64,000 nt of DNA from Roseovarius marisflavi (GCF_900142625.1 NZ_FRBN01000006.1:118278-182277); one strand, 5' to 3'. Positions 17,374 to 27,201 are shown, counted from the stretch's first letter. Notes: a model not told the origin generated them from the letters alone. Numbers and translations are program-made.

Positions 17374-18363
17374 ATGAGCGCGCATAGTCGGGCAATGAAA
17401 ACACGTCTGACCGAGGCTTTTGACCTCACCCACCCGATCCTGTCCGCGCCGATGGCCTTTGCCGCCGGCGGCAGGCTGGCCGCCGCCGTTAGCCACGCGG
17501 GCGGGCTTGGCCTGATTGGTGGCGGCTATGGCAATGCCGACTGGCTTGCGCAGGAATTTGGCGCGGCGGGGAATGCGGCGGTGGGCTGTGGCTTTATCAC
17601 CTGGAAAATGGCGGAAAATCCGGGCGTTCTTGGCCTTGTGCTCGATCGCAAACCTGCGGCGCTTGTGCTGTCGTTTGGCGACCCCGCGCCTTTCGCCCCA
17701 AGGATCGCCGAGGCCGGTGTGCCGCTGATCTGCCAGGTGCAAACCCTGCGCGATGCCCAAGCCGCTGCCGAGTGTGGCGCAACAGCTATTGTGGCGCAGG
17801 GGGCCGAGGCCGGCGGGCACGGCGAGCGGCGCGCCACCTTTACCTTGGTGCCCGAAGTGGCCGATTGGCTGGCGCGCACCGCGCCGGATGTTTTGTTGCT
17901 GGCGGCTGGCGGGATTGCCGATGGGCGCGGCCTTGCGGCGGCTCTGATGCTTGGGGCCGACGGGGTTCTGGTCGGCTCGCGGCTCTGGGCCTCGGCCGAG
18001 GCAAATGTATCGGCGGCCATGACCGACGCGGCGATTGCGGCGACGGGCGACACGACGATCCGCTCAACGGTGATGGATGCGGCGCGCGGGCTGACATGGC
18101 CCAAGCGCTATAGCGCGCGGGTTTTGAAGAATGCGGTGACAGAGCGTTGGCATGATGACCCCGACGGCCTGCGCGCCAATCCCGCCGCGCAACAAGACTG
18201 GGCCGAGGGCTGGGACGCGGGCGATCCGGCGCGCGCCAATACCTTTGTCGGCGAGGCGACGGGCCTTATCCATGACCGCCCGCCGGTGGCACAGATCATT
18301 CAAAGCATGGTGGAGGAGGCCGAGGCTTTGCTGACCCGCGCGCCCCGTTGGGTGGGCTCATGA
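17374..18363 (+). CDS. Nitronate monooxygenase family flavoprotein
   Basis: 329 residues, FMN-binding TIM barrel related to 2-nitropropane dioxygenase. Motifs: HPILSAPMAFAAGGRLAAAV, GGLGLIGGGYG, QGAEAGGHGER (the catalytic His context), LLAAGGIADGRGLAAALMLGADGVLVGSRL (phosphate site). Oxidises alkyl nitronates; physiological substrate often propionate 3-nitronate. Starts 6 nt after gph; a second ATG at 17395 is a possible alternative start. The stop overlaps the following M20 peptidase start. Confidence 0.88.
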   Translation: MSAHSRAMKTRLTEAFDLTHPILSAPMAFAAGGRLAAAVSHAGGLGLIGGGYGNADWLAQEFGAAGNAAVGCGFITWKMAENPGVLGLVLDRKPAALVLSFGDPAPFAPRIAEAGVPLICQVQTLRDAQAAAECGATAIVAQGAEAGGHGERRATFTLVPEVADWLARTAPDVLLLAAGGIADGRGLAAALMLGADGVLVGSRLWASAEANVSAAMTDAAIAATGDTTIRSTVMDAARGLTWPKRYSARVLKNAVTERWHDDPDGLRANPAAQQDWAEGWDAGDPARANTFVGEATGLIHDRPPVAQIIQSMVEEAEALLTRAPRWVGS

Positions 18364-19658
18364 GCCTGAACGCGCGCCTGATAGAGGAGGTCGCGGCGCG
18401 GCGTGATGATCTGGTGCGCCTCACGCAGGACCTGATCGCGATCCCGACGCTCAACCCGCCGGGCGATAATTACCTTGAGATTTGCGAATACCTTGAGCGG
18501 CGCCTGTCCGGCGCAGGCTTCGAGACCCAGATGATCCGCGCCCATGGTGCGCCGGGCGATAGCGACAAATACCCCCGCTGGAACATTGTGGCCCGCCGCG
18601 AGGGCCGCGCCGCGCACCCTTGCGTGCATTTCAACAGCCATATCGACGTGGTCGAGGTCGGTCACGGCTGGAGCGTCGATCCCTTTGCCGGGGTGGTCAA
18701 GGAGGACCGGGTCTATGGCCGCGGGGCCTGTGACATGAAGGGCGGCATGGCGGCCTCGATCATCGCCGCCGAGGCGTTCATCGCGGTCTGCCCGGATTTT
18801 GTCGGCGCGATTGAAATCTCGGGCACGGCGGATGAGGAATCCGGCGGGTTTGGCGGTGTCGCCTATCTGGCCGAGCGCGGGTTTTTCAGCCCCGAGCGCG
18901 TCGATCACGTGATCATCCCCGAGCCTCTGAACAAGGATCGAATCTGTCTGGGGCATCGCGGGGTCTGGTGGGCCGAGATTGAAACCAAGGGCGAGATCGC
19001 GCATGGCTCGATGCCGTTTCTGGGCGATTGCGCGGTGCGCCATATGGGGGCCGTCATGGCCGAAATGGAAACGAGCCTTTTCCCCACCCTCGCCGCGCGG
19101 TGCACCGAGATGCCGGTGGTGCCCGATGGCGCACGCGCCTCGACGCTCAATATCAACTCGATCCATGGCGGCGAGCCGGAACAGGCCAAGGATTACACCG
19201 GCCTGCCAAGCCCCTGCGTGCCGGATCGCTGTCGCATGGTGATTGATCGCCGCTTTCTCATCGAAGAGGATATCGGCGAGGTCGAAACCGAAATCCGTGA
19301 CCTTCTGGAAACCGTGCGCAGCGGGCGACCCGGCTTTGATTATGACATCCGCGAATTGCACCGCGTCTTGCCCACGATGACCGACCGCAGCGCGCCGGTT
19401 GTGGGGGCGGTGGCACAGGCCGTGCAACAGGTATTCGGGCGCGCCGCCGAGTATGTTGTCAGCCCCGGAACCTATGACCAGAAACATATCGACCGGATCG
19501 GACGGCTGGAAAACTGTATTGCTTACGGTCCGGGCATTCTCGATCTGGCCCATAAGCCCGATGAATATGTCGGCATTCACGACATGGAGCAATCCGCGCA
19601 GGTCATGGCTCTCGCGCTGGTCGATCTTTTGGGCGCGCCGCCTGGTTCTTCTTGCTGA
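18360..19658 (+). CDS. M20-family amidohydrolase (ArgE/DapE-like deacylase)
   Basis: 432 residues. Metal ligands in HFNSHIDVVEVG (His and Asp), YGRGACDMKGGMAAS (bridging Asp), GTADEESGGFG (Glu-Glu) and a late His. It cleaves an amide such as N-acetylornithine, succinyl-diaminopimelate or another acylated amine. The ATG at 18360 overlaps the previous stop (ATGA), so an earlier in-frame ATG is rejected. The last residues SSC and the stop codon fall inside a TTCTTCTTGC-type repeat, suggesting the C-terminus was reshaped by that repeat. Confidence 0.88.
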   Translation: MSLNARLIEEVAARRDDLVRLTQDLIAIPTLNPPGDNYLEICEYLERRLSGAGFETQMIRAHGAPGDSDKYPRWNIVARREGRAAHPCVHFNSHIDVVEVGHGWSVDPFAGVVKEDRVYGRGACDMKGGMAASIIAAEAFIAVCPDFVGAIEISGTADEESGGFGGVAYLAERGFFSPERVDHVIIPEPLNKDRICLGHRGVWWAEIETKGEIAHGSMPFLGDCAVRHMGAVMAEMETSLFPTLAARCTEMPVVPDGARASTLNINSIHGGEPEQAKDYTGLPSPCVPDRCRMVIDRRFLIEEDIGEVETEIRDLLETVRSGRPGFDYDIRELHRVLPTMTDRSAPVVGAVAQAVQQVFGRAAEYVVSPGTYDQKHIDRIGRLENCIAYGPGILDLAHKPDEYVGIHDMEQSAQVMALALVDLLGAPPGSSC

Positions 19659-19730
19659 AAATATCCCCGCCGGAGGCATCCCCCGTCGGCCACGGGCGCC
19701 TCCGGCGGGAGTATTTATGGAAAGATGAAA
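19646..19730. repeat. Inverted pair of TTCTTCTTGC-type palindromic repeat
   Basis: Two copies of the window's TTCTTCTTGCC...ATATCC repeat face each other. The left arm ends CCCGCCGGAGGC at about 19666-19677 and the right arm begins GCCTCCGGCGGG at about 19698, giving a 12-bp stem, with the AT-rich heads at both outer ends. It lies between two convergent genes (M20 hydrolase and panC), so it may also act as a bidirectional transcription end. The M20 stop codon lies inside it. Confidence 0.7.
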
Positions 19731-19737
19731 CGGGGGC

Positions 19738-20586
19738 TCAGGCCTCGACCGCGATGTTGTCGATCAGGCGCACCCCGGCAAGCCAGGCGGCCGCCAAAAG
19801 GCGCGCGGGGCGGGTTGGGGTGTCCAGGAGGCTGAGGTCGTCATTGGCGCGCATTTCAAGGTATTCAACCTTGGTAAATCCAGCCAGTTCCAATCGTTTG
19901 ACAGCGGCCTCCTGCAGGGGGGCGAACGGCGCGCCGTCGAGGATTGCGGCGGTCATGGTTTCCATTTCTTCGTGCAGGCGCGGGGCGGTAACGCGGGCGC
20001 GATCCGACAGCAACAGGTTGCGCGATGACATTGCAAGCCCGTCAATCTCGCGGATGGTCGGGCAGCCATGCACGATGGTCGGAATATCAAGATCGCGTGC
20101 CATGCGGCGCACGATCTGAAGCTGCTGAAAGTCTTTCTCGCCAAAGAAGGCATCGCTGGCCGAGGTTTGTAGGAACAGCTTGGCCACCACCGTGGCGACC
20201 CCGTCAAAATGCCCCGGTCGATGCGCGCCGCATAGCACATCGGTCAGGCCCGTCACCGTGACCTTGCTGGAAAAGCCGTCGGGGTACATTTGCGGCCCGT
20301 CGGGCACGTAAAGCGCGTCGATGTTGAAGCGTTCAAGCTTGCGCGCGTCGTCATGTTCGGTGCGCGGATAGTTTTCAAGGTCTTCGGGGTTGTTGAACTG
20401 CATCGGGTTGACGAAAATCGTCACGATCACCCGGTCACAGGCCGCCTTGGCCGCCTCGACCAGCGACAGGTGCCCGTCATGCAGTGCGCCCATCGTGGGC
20501 ACGACGCCGATTGTCTCACCGGCAAGGCGCCAGGGCAGGGTGGTGTCGCGCAGCACGTCAAGCTGGCGCAGAATGGGGGCTGGCAT
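19738..20586 (-). CDS. panC: Pantoate--beta-alanine ligase
   Basis: 282 residues. GVVPTMGALHDGHLSLV (ATP-binding HxGH-type region), VTIFVNPMQFN, DFQQLQIVRRM and SSRNLLLSD (KMSKS-like loop) are canonical. Condenses pantoate with beta-alanine in coenzyme A synthesis. Its ATG overlaps the panB stop by 1 nt (TGATG), so panB-panC is one operon. Ends near the inverted repeat at 19646-19730. Confidence 0.96.
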   Translation of the reverse strand: MPAPILRQLDVLRDTTLPWRLAGETIGVVPTMGALHDGHLSLVEAAKAACDRVIVTIFVNPMQFNNPEDLENYPRTEHDDARKLERFNIDALYVPDGPQMYPDGFSSKVTVTGLTDVLCGAHRPGHFDGVATVVAKLFLQTSASDAFFGEKDFQQLQIVRRMARDLDIPTIVHGCPTIREIDGLAMSSRNLLLSDRARVTAPRLHEEMETMTAAILDGAPFAPLQEAAVKRLELAGFTKVEYLEMRANDDLSLLDTPTRPARLLAAAWLAGVRLIDNIAVEA

Positions 20587-21410
20587 CAGGTCGGGGCCTT
20601 ATCTGCAAAGCTATGTTCGGGGCCGGGAAAGGCGCGCGCGCGCACCTCTTCGGCAAAACTCGCAATCGCCGCTTCGCCATCGCTGCCCAGAGCCGCGTAG
20701 CGTTTCACGAATTTCGGCTTGAACGCCGTGAACAGGCCGAGCATGTCATCGACCACCAGAATTTGTCCATCACAGTTCACAGAGGCTCCGATGCCAATGG
20801 TCGGAATGGCAATCTCTGCGGTGATCTGATCGGCGAGGGCTGCGGGGACTTTTTCAAGCACCACGGAAAAGGCGCCCGCGTCACTCACCGCGCGGGCATC
20901 GGCCATAAGCGCGGCGGCGGCGGCACCGCGCCCCTGAACCTTGTAGCCGCCAAGGGTGTTGATCGACTGCGGAGTCAGGCCAATATGCGCCATCACCGGC
21001 ACGCCGCGCGCCACCAAAAAGGCGATTGTTTCGGCCATGTGGCGACCGCCCTCAAGCTTGACCGCGCCGGCGCCGGTCTCGGCCATCAGGTCGGCAGCGT
21101 TGCGAAACGCCTGTGCAGGCGATTCCTCGTAAGAGCCGAAGGGCATATCCACGACCATCATCGATTGTTTCAGGCCGCGCGCCACCGCCTTGCCGTGCAG
21201 GATCATCATCTCCATCGTCACGCCAAGCGTCGAGGGCATCCCGTGCAGCACCATGCCGACGCTGTCGCCGACAAGCACGAAATCGCAATGCGCGTCCATC
21301 ATCTGGGCCATCGGCGTGGTATAGGCGGTCAGGCTGACAATCGGGGTGCCGCCTTTCATCGCCCGGATATCGTCGGGCATGGGGGCGGCTTTTCGGGCGG
21401 TTGCACTCAT
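20586..21410 (-). CDS. panB: 3-methyl-2-oxobutanoate hydroxymethyltransferase
   Basis: 274 residues. Motifs seen: [27 protein letters not shown] (metal-binding Asp), [27 protein letters not shown] and [17 protein letters not shown]. Forms ketopantoate from ketoisovalerate and methylene-THF, the first committed step to pantothenate. First gene of panB-panC; about 160 nt separate it from the divergent YcaQ-like gene. Confidence 0.96.
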   Translation of the reverse strand: MSATARKAAPMPDDIRAMKGGTPIVSLTAYTTPMAQMMDAHCDFVLVGDSVGMVLHGMPSTLGVTMEMMILHGKAVARGLKQSMMVVDMPFGSYEESPAQAFRNAADLMAETGAGAVKLEGGRHMAETIAFLVARGVPVMAHIGLTPQSINTLGGYKVQGRGAAAAALMADARAVSDAGAFSVVLEKVPAALADQITAEIAIPTIGIGASVNCDGQILVVDDMLGLFTAFKPKFVKRYAALGSDGEAAIASFAEEVRARAFPGPEHSFADKAPT

Positions 21411-21571
21411 GATCTTGTCCGGTTTGTTTCTGCAATGCAGCAGAGGCTAGCAATTGCGGGTGGTGAAATCTACTGTTCTGTTGCTATTCAGTATATTGAT
21501 TTCACAGCGATTTAGATAGCAAAAGGACAAAGGGCAATGCCAAGGCGGCCAGTTTGCGGATTTGTGCGGGT

Positions 21572-22741
21572 ATGAGCGCGCTTGAGATTTCGAATCGCGA
21601 GGCGCGTCGGCTTTGGCTTTCGGTCAACGGGCTTGGCGCGGCGCCGATGACGGGGCTGCCGGATGTGGCGGTGATGATACGGTCGCTTGGCTTTGTGCAG
21701 ATCGACACGATCCGCAATGTGACCCGCGCCCATCACCACATTTTATGGAGCCGTGCGCCGCGCTATCGCGAAACGATGCTCTGGCCGCTCTTGGGGCAAA
21801 AGCGGGTGTTGTTTGAACATTTCACTCATGACGCCTCGCTTATCCCGATGGAATTTCTGCCGCATTGGCAGGAACAGTTTCGCCGTCTTGGGCAAAGGGC
21901 GGCCAATAGCGATTGGTATCGCTCGGGCCTCGCCAGGGATGAAATCCGCGCCATTCGCGGCCGGATCGAGGCCGAAGGGCCGCTGTCGACCCATGCCTTT
22001 GACAGCCGCGCCACCAGCCGCGAAATGTGGGCGCGCCCGCCGCACAAGAAGGTGCTTGATCAGATGTGGTATGCGGGTGACCTCGCCACCAGCCACCGCG
22101 AGAAGTTCATCAAGTTCTATGATCTGGGCGAGCGGGTTTTTCCCGACGTCGCGCATGATTGCCCGCCTGCGCAGGATCAGCTGAGCTGGCTTTGCGATCA
22201 GGCGCTTGAGCGGTTGGTGATCGCGACCCCCGGCGAGGTACAGCGGTTCTGGGGCGTGGCAAGCGCGCCCGAGGTACGCGATTGGCTGGCGCGGCGGCGT
22301 CTTGTCGAGGTGGCGGTGAGCGGTGCAGATGGCACGCGGCAAAGGGCCTTGGCCCTGCCCGATATCGAGGCGCGTCTGGCCGCCTGCGCACCCGTCGCGC
22401 GACGCCTGCGCATTCTCAACCCGTTTGATCCGGCAATCCGGGATCGCAACCGGCTTTTGCGGCTGTTCGGGTTTCACTATCGCAACGAGATGTTCGTGCC
22501 GCAAAGCCAGCGGATCTGGGGCTATTACGTCTATCCGCTGCTTGAGGGGGACGGATTTATCGGCCGGATCGAGCTTAAGGCGGATCGCGCGGCGAACTGG
22601 ATGGCGGTCACCGGGTTCTGGCCCGAGCCGGGTGCGAGGTGGGGGAGCGGCCGGTTGGAACGGCTTGATCAGGAGTTGCGCCGCTTTGCCCGGCTTGCCG
22701 GGATCACCGAAATCCGCTGGGAAACAGCGCGCCCGGCCTGA
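21572..22741 (+). CDS. YcaQ-like winged-helix DNA glycosylase family (DUF1006)
   Basis: 389 residues with the family start SALEISNREARRLWL, then FVQIDTIRNVTRAHHHILWSRAPRY and the conserved late block LNPFDPAIRDRNRLLRLFGFHYRNE and YPLLEGDGFIGRIELKADR. Escherichia coli YcaQ unhooks DNA interstrand crosslinks; family members carry the QxD-type motif (VQID here) used for catalysis. The ATG at 21572 gives the family N-terminus; an upstream TTG is less likely. Monocistronic and divergent from panB. Confidence 0.85.
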   Translation: MSALEISNREARRLWLSVNGLGAAPMTGLPDVAVMIRSLGFVQIDTIRNVTRAHHHILWSRAPRYRETMLWPLLGQKRVLFEHFTHDASLIPMEFLPHWQEQFRRLGQRAANSDWYRSGLARDEIRAIRGRIEAEGPLSTHAFDSRATSREMWARPPHKKVLDQMWYAGDLATSHREKFIKFYDLGERVFPDVAHDCPPAQDQLSWLCDQALERLVIATPGEVQRFWGVASAPEVRDWLARRRLVEVAVSGADGTRQRALALPDIEARLAACAPVARRLRILNPFDPAIRDRNRLLRLFGFHYRNEMFVPQSQRIWGYYVYPLLEGDGFIGRIELKADRAANWMAVTGFWPEPGARWGSGRLERLDQELRRFARLAGITEIRWETARPA

Positions 22742-22746
22742 GCGCG

Positions 22747-23532
22747 CTAGGGGCGATATCCGTCGCGGCCTTCGGCGCAGTCATAGGGCGATCCATCCGG
22801 CAGCCTGCACAGGCGTTTGAAAAATCCGGGGGCAATCTTGTTGTACTGCGGCAGCGACTTTGTGCTGTCTTGCCGGTCCAGATAAGAGCTGCAGGAGGCG
22901 CGATAGTAGTTTTCCCGCCGCCAGGGCGATGCATACCATTGCGCGAATGCGGCGGTCGTCGCCTTGCGCGGGTCGCCACTTGCGCCAAGTTCGCTTGCAA
23001 AGGCCGCCGCGATGTCCTTGTGGGTTGGCCAGGCCGCAAGCGCCGCCCAGGTCTCGGGCTGCCCGGCGTCTTTGAGGGCATTGGCGATGAACAGGCTTGT
23101 GGCACTGGCGTCGGCCTCAAGGGCGAGGGTGGCCCGTGCATTCTCTGACATCGCGAGGCGATCGGTCGGGCAGTTGCCGGTTGCATATTGCTCAAGGTGG
23201 CGCAATTCGTGGATCAGAATTGCGACCTGCACGGCGCGGGGCAGATCGCTTTGCAGGATGATGACGTTGTCTTCGGGGCTGAAATAGCCGCGTGCGTCGT
23301 GCAGGCTTGCCGAGAGGCAGACGTCAGTGGCCTGGGTGGTAAGACGATCACGGTAGGTCGGAAACGCCTCAAAAACCGGCGCCATGCCACCCATCAGGGC
23401 CAGAAGCGCCGCCTGCGCGCCGGTGCGGCGTTCGTCGGTGGAGCTGAGGCAAACAAGATCTGTCGGCTGTGCCGGTGCCGGGCCAGTGACCGCCAAAACG
23501 GCCATCAGACAAATGAGGATGCGGCGCATCAT
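22747..23532 (-). CDS. Secreted HExxH putative metallopeptidase (DUF6782-like)
   Basis: 261 residues. An N-terminal signal peptide (ILICLMAVLAVTGPAPAQ) suggests export. The zincin motif HELRHLEQY (HExxH) is followed by DASATSLF, where the Glu-Ala-Asp nearby could give the third ligand. Several Cys residues (about six after the signal) suggest disulfides. The ATG at 23530-23532 is chosen because it directly precedes the signal peptide. No substrate is known. Ends 5 nt from the convergent YcaQ-like gene. Confidence 0.68.
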   Translation of the reverse strand: MMRRILICLMAVLAVTGPAPAQPTDLVCLSSTDERRTGAQAALLALMGGMAPVFEAFPTYRDRLTTQATDVCLSASLHDARGYFSPEDNVIILQSDLPRAVQVAILIHELRHLEQYATGNCPTDRLAMSENARATLALEADASATSLFIANALKDAGQPETWAALAAWPTHKDIAAAFASELGASGDPRKATTAAFAQWYASPWRRENYYRASCSSYLDRQDSTKSLPQYNKIAPGFFKRLCRLPDGSPYDCAEGRDGYRP

Positions 23533-23797
23533 GTGCTTAATCGGGCCCTTGGTGCGTTGGCCGTCGTAAGGGGGCAAGCAGGATCATGCCGCCAATCTAG
23601 CAGAGACTTCTTTGCACGCAATTCATTCAGGTCGAATTTTTCAAAAGGCGAGACGGGAGATTGCGGGCAATGATGCCTCTGACCTCTGATAAATCGGGAA
23701 GCGTCGGTTTTGCGCACTCTTGTGTCGGCTGGGCTGTGCGCGGTTGTGCAGGATTGATAAACATCGGGCAACGCATGCACCAAGGGAGTCGCAGCTT

Positions 23798-26305
23798 ATG
23801 AAAACCAATGTCAAAGCCCTGGTCGTCGGCGGTGGTGCCGTCGGAACCTCGATTGCCTATCATCTGGCCAAGGCGGGGTGGGACGATGTCATGCTGCTCG
23901 AGCGCGACGAGCTGACCAGCGGCTCGACCTGGCATGCCGCCGGTCTTCTGCCGCTGTTCAACATGTCCTATGCGACGACCCATATCCACAAATACTCGGT
24001 TGATTTCTACAAGACTCTCGAGGAAGAGACCGGCCTTAACGCCGGTTTTGCCGTGGTCGGCAACCTGCGCATGGCCCAGACCAAAGAGCGGATGGACGAG
24101 TATATGCTTTATGCCTCGACCGCCGAAACCTGTGGTGTGCCCTATGAATGGCTGACCCCCGACGAGATCAAGGCGCGCTGGCCGCTGATCAATACCGAAG
24201 ACCTTGAAGGTGCGATTTACCACAACACCGACGGCTATATTAACCCCGCCGATGTCACGCAAGCGATGGCCAAGGGCGCGCGCCAGCGTGGTGTCATGAT
24301 CGAGCGCAAATGGCAGGCGGACGCGTTTCACTGGAACGGCACCCATTGGGAGGTGACCTGTACCAAAATGATCGAGAAGGGCGGCAACCTTGTGCCCGGC
24401 GACGAACAGATCGTCATCACCGCCGAGCATGTTGTCACCGCCTCTGGCAACCACGCTCAGACCACGGCGAAAAAGCTTGGCATCAAGATCCCCGCGATCC
24501 CGGTCGAGCATCAGTTCATCGTGATGGACAAGGACCCGGCATTGGTCGAGTATCGCGCCAATGGTGGCCAGGAGCACCCGGTCGTGCGCGATGCCGATGC
24601 GCAATCCTACGTGCGCGAAGAGCGTGGCGGCTGGATTCTGGGTGTCTATGAGAAAAACGCCCCGGCCTGCTTTGAATACGGCGTGCCCGACAGCTTCCGC
24701 GCCGACCTCTTTCCGCTCGACCTTGAGCGGATCGAAGAGCAGTACATGGCGATGATCCACCGGGTGCCCTCCTGTGAGGAATCCGGCCTCAAGGACGATT
24801 TCAACGGGCCGATCTGTTACACGCCCGACGGCAACCCGCTGGTTGGCCCGGCGCCGGGTCTGCGCAACATGTGGCTGGCCGAGGGCTTTAGCTTCGGTAT
24901 TACTGCGGCGGGTGGCACCGGCTATTACCTTGCGCAGCTGATGGTCGATGGCGAGGCCGAGATCGACATGGCGTCGCTTGATCCCAAGCGCTATTCGCAG
25001 AGCTGGATGACCACCGAGTTTGCCGCGCGCAAGAACGAAGAATGCTATGATCACGTCTATATCCTGCACCACCCGGACGAAGAGCGCCCGGCTTGCCGCC
25101 CGCTTCGCACGGTGCCGGCCTATGAGCGTCAAAAGGCACGCGGCGCGCAGTTCGGCTTTGTGAATGGCTGGGAACGTCCGAACTATTTCGGCCCGCTCGA
25201 TGCGCCCGAGAATTTCGACCACGATGCCCGCAGCTTCCGTCGCGGTGGCTGGTGGCAACATGCGGTGGAAGAGGCCAAAGCGATCCGCGAGGGCGTTGGC
25301 CTGATTGATGCCTCGGCCTTTACCAAGCACGTGGTCAAGGGCCCCGGCGCGACGGCGTTCCTCGAATGGTTCACCTGCAACAAGCTGCCGAAAGTGGGCC
25401 GCATCAACCTGACCTATGCGCTGACCAGTAATGGCACCACGCGCACCGAATACACCATCGTGCGCAATGGCGAGGACAACTATTACCTCGTCTCGGCTGG
25501 TGCCTGGACAGAATATGACGCCGATTTCCTGCGCAAGTCGGCCGAGGATAAAGCGGCTGAATTCGGCTATATCGAAATTCAGGATGTGACCACGCAATGG
25601 GGTGTTTTCGCCATTGCGGGCCCGAAATCGCGCGATGTCCTGAAAGAGGTGATCAAGGATGCAGACCCGGATACGGCGCTGTCCAACAAGCGTTTCCCTT
25701 GGCTGACCGCGCGCAAGATTGAGCTGGGCATGTGCCCGGTCAACGCGATCCGCGTGGCCTATACCGGCGAGTTGGGCTGGGAATTGCATCATCCGATCGA
25801 AATGCAGACCTACCTGTTCGATCTACTCGAAAAGGCTGGCGAAAAGCACGGGATGAAACTGGTCGGCGCACGCGCTCAAAACTGGCTCCGGCAGGAGAAG
25901 AGCTATCGCGCCTTTGGCAACGAGCTTGGCCGCGACGCAACCCCGCTCGAGGCCGATCTGCCGCGCTTCGTCGACCTTGAGAAAGAGTTTCACGGCAAGG
26001 ACAAGCTGGTCGAGACCGGCATTCGCTCGAAGTGCTGCACGCTTTTGATCGACGGGCCGGACGATGCCGATCCCTGGGGCCGCGAAGTGCTCTATACGCC
26101 CGAGGGTGTGCGTGTTGGTCGTCTGACATCGGGCGGCTATTCGGTGGCCTTCGGGAAATCCATCGGCATGGGCTATGTCAAACCCGAACACGCCGAGCCT
26201 GGCACCAAACTCAAGGTCAAAATGCTTGATCAGCTTTGGGATGCCGAGGTGACCGTCGACAGCCCCTATGACCCCAAGAACGAGACCATCCGCAAGGACG
26301 GTTGA
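23798..26305 (+). CDS. Sarcosine/dimethylglycine dehydrogenase-like FAD enzyme with GcvT domain
   Basis: 835 residues. The N-terminal ~400 form a DAO-type FAD domain (VVGGGAVGTSIAYHLAKAG; ERDELTSGSTWHAAGL, with the His that can bind FAD covalently). The C-terminal ~400 form a GcvT/aminomethyltransferase THF-binding domain (GLIDASAFTKHVVKGPGA; YTGELGWELHHP). The class demethylates N-methyl-glycines and passes the one-carbon unit to tetrahydrofolate. Start ATG at 23798 follows AAGGGAG. Which methylated amine it uses is uncertain. A strong terminator follows. Confidence 0.88.
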   Translation: MKTNVKALVVGGGAVGTSIAYHLAKAGWDDVMLLERDELTSGSTWHAAGLLPLFNMSYATTHIHKYSVDFYKTLEEETGLNAGFAVVGNLRMAQTKERMDEYMLYASTAETCGVPYEWLTPDEIKARWPLINTEDLEGAIYHNTDGYINPADVTQAMAKGARQRGVMIERKWQADAFHWNGTHWEVTCTKMIEKGGNLVPGDEQIVITAEHVVTASGNHAQTTAKKLGIKIPAIPVEHQFIVMDKDPALVEYRANGGQEHPVVRDADAQSYVREERGGWILGVYEKNAPACFEYGVPDSFRADLFPLDLERIEEQYMAMIHRVPSCEESGLKDDFNGPICYTPDGNPLVGPAPGLRNMWLAEGFSFGITAAGGTGYYLAQLMVDGEAEIDMASLDPKRYSQSWMTTEFAARKNEECYDHVYILHHPDEERPACRPLRTVPAYERQKARGAQFGFVNGWERPNYFGPLDAPENFDHDARSFRRGGWWQHAVEEAKAIREGVGLIDASAFTKHVVKGPGATAFLEWFTCNKLPKVGRINLTYALTSNGTTRTEYTIVRNGEDNYYLVSAGAWTEYDADFLRKSAEDKAAEFGYIEIQDVTTQWGVFAIAGPKSRDVLKEVIKDADPDTALSNKRFPWLTARKIELGMCPVNAIRVAYTGELGWELHHPIEMQTYLFDLLEKAGEKHGMKLVGARAQNWLRQEKSYRAFGNELGRDATPLEADLPRFVDLEKEFHGKDKLVETGIRSKCCTLLIDGPDDADPWGREVLYTPEGVRVGRLTSGGYSVAFGKSIGMGYVKPEHAEPGTKLKVKMLDQLWDAEVTVDSPYDPKNETIRKDG

Positions 26306-26325
26306 TCAGACTAAAGATGACAAAG

Positions 26326-26357
26326 ACGGGGCCGGGGATAACCTCCGGCCCCGTTTT
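26326..26357 (+). terminator. Rho-independent terminator after the GcvT-domain dehydrogenase
   Basis: Perfect GC stem ACGGGGCCGG / CCGGCCCCGT-type around the loop, followed by TTTT. It lies 20 nt after the stop at 26305. The T-run merges into the head of the TTCTTCTTGCC repeat. Confidence 0.85.
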
Positions 26358-26404
26358 CTTCTTGCCCCAAATATCCTCGGGGAGTTTGAGGGGTGAAACC
26401 CCTC
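26356..26404 (+). repeat. TTCTTCTTGCC-type repeat with its own hairpin
   Basis: The head TTCTTCTTGCCCC and AAATATCCTCGGGG matches the copies in xdhA and xdhB. The tail differs and forms GAGGGG (26388-26393), loop TGAAA, CCCCTC (26399-26404). Intergenic, between convergent genes. Confidence 0.7.
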
Positions 26405-26454
26405 ATGAAAAACAGGAAATGCGCGGCGCAGCCGCTCCGTTTCGAAAAGCGCAT

Positions 26455-27201
26455 TCAGCGGCGGTGCGACTCCAGCCATTTTTGCCAGTCCTCGCCGCTG
26501 CCGTTGAAGACATTGACATCCACGCCGCCAGTTACACCGGGCACGGCGCCGGTGCCGGTGTATTGCCAGAATTTCCAATGCTGGCCGGGATAGGCGTGCT
26601 CCAGCGACTTCGCGGTAGAGCGCAGCCAAAACTCAACACCCGGCAGCTTGCCCATCTGGTTTTGACGGTAGAATTCCGGCGTGGTATAGATGATCGGGCG
26701 CAGGCCGTAGTGCTTTTCAACCATGGTCAGGAAAATCCGGGCCTGGTGGCGAACCTCTTTGGCCGCAGGGCGTTTGATGCAGGTTGGCGAATGGGGGTTC
26801 CATTCCATATCGAGCACCGGCGGCAGGGTGCCACGGCGACGCGGGACATTTTGAATGAACCATGCCGCCTGTTCCTTGGCCGGGCGGCAGAAATAATAAA
26901 AATGATAGGCACCGCGCGGGATGCCTGCGCGGCGCGCGCCGCTCCAGTGGGCGTCAAACATCGGGTCAAAGAAATCAACGCCCTCGGTGGCCTTGATAAA
27001 GGCAAATTCCACGCCCGCGCGCCTGGCCTCGCGCCAGTCGATCCGGTCCTGAAAACGGGCGACGTCAAGCCCGTGCACCGCATAGCTGTCGGGCGTGCGC
27101 CCTGTCCAAACCACCGGGGCATGGTCCTCAAACCGATAGCCCGCCTGTCCGGGCAGCGCGAGCGTAAGAAAAAACAGGCTGAGCAAGAACGCGCGGATCA
27201 T
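26455..27201 (-). CDS. Exported glycoside hydrolase family 25 (lysozyme-like muramidase)
   Basis: 248 residues. Signal peptide RAFLLSLFFLTLALPGQA is followed by the GH25 barrel: VHGLDVARFQDRIDWR (catalytic-site Asp), EFAFIKATEGVDFFD, GAYHFYYFCRP and PPVLDMEWN (catalytic D-x-E). Cleaves the beta-1,4 bond after N-acetylmuramic acid in peptidoglycan. The ATG at 27199-27201 starts right at the signal peptide. No phage genes are near, so it may serve cell-wall remodelling. Confidence 0.87.
   Translation of the reverse strand: MIRAFLLSLFFLTLALPGQAGYRFEDHAPVVWTGRTPDSYAVHGLDVARFQDRIDWREARRAGVEFAFIKATEGVDFFDPMFDAHWSGARRAGIPRGAYHFYYFCRPAKEQAAWFIQNVPRRRGTLPPVLDMEWNPHSPTCIKRPAAKEVRHQARIFLTMVEKHYGLRPIIYTTPEFYRQNQMGKLPGVEFWLRSTAKSLEHAYPGQHWKFWQYTGTGAVPGVTGGVDVNVFNGSGEDWQKWLESHRR

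Noticed and set aside
23627..25792. 721-codon minus-strand frame
   Set aside because: It lies antisense to the well-supported GcvT-domain dehydrogenase and reads as low-complexity shadow protein.
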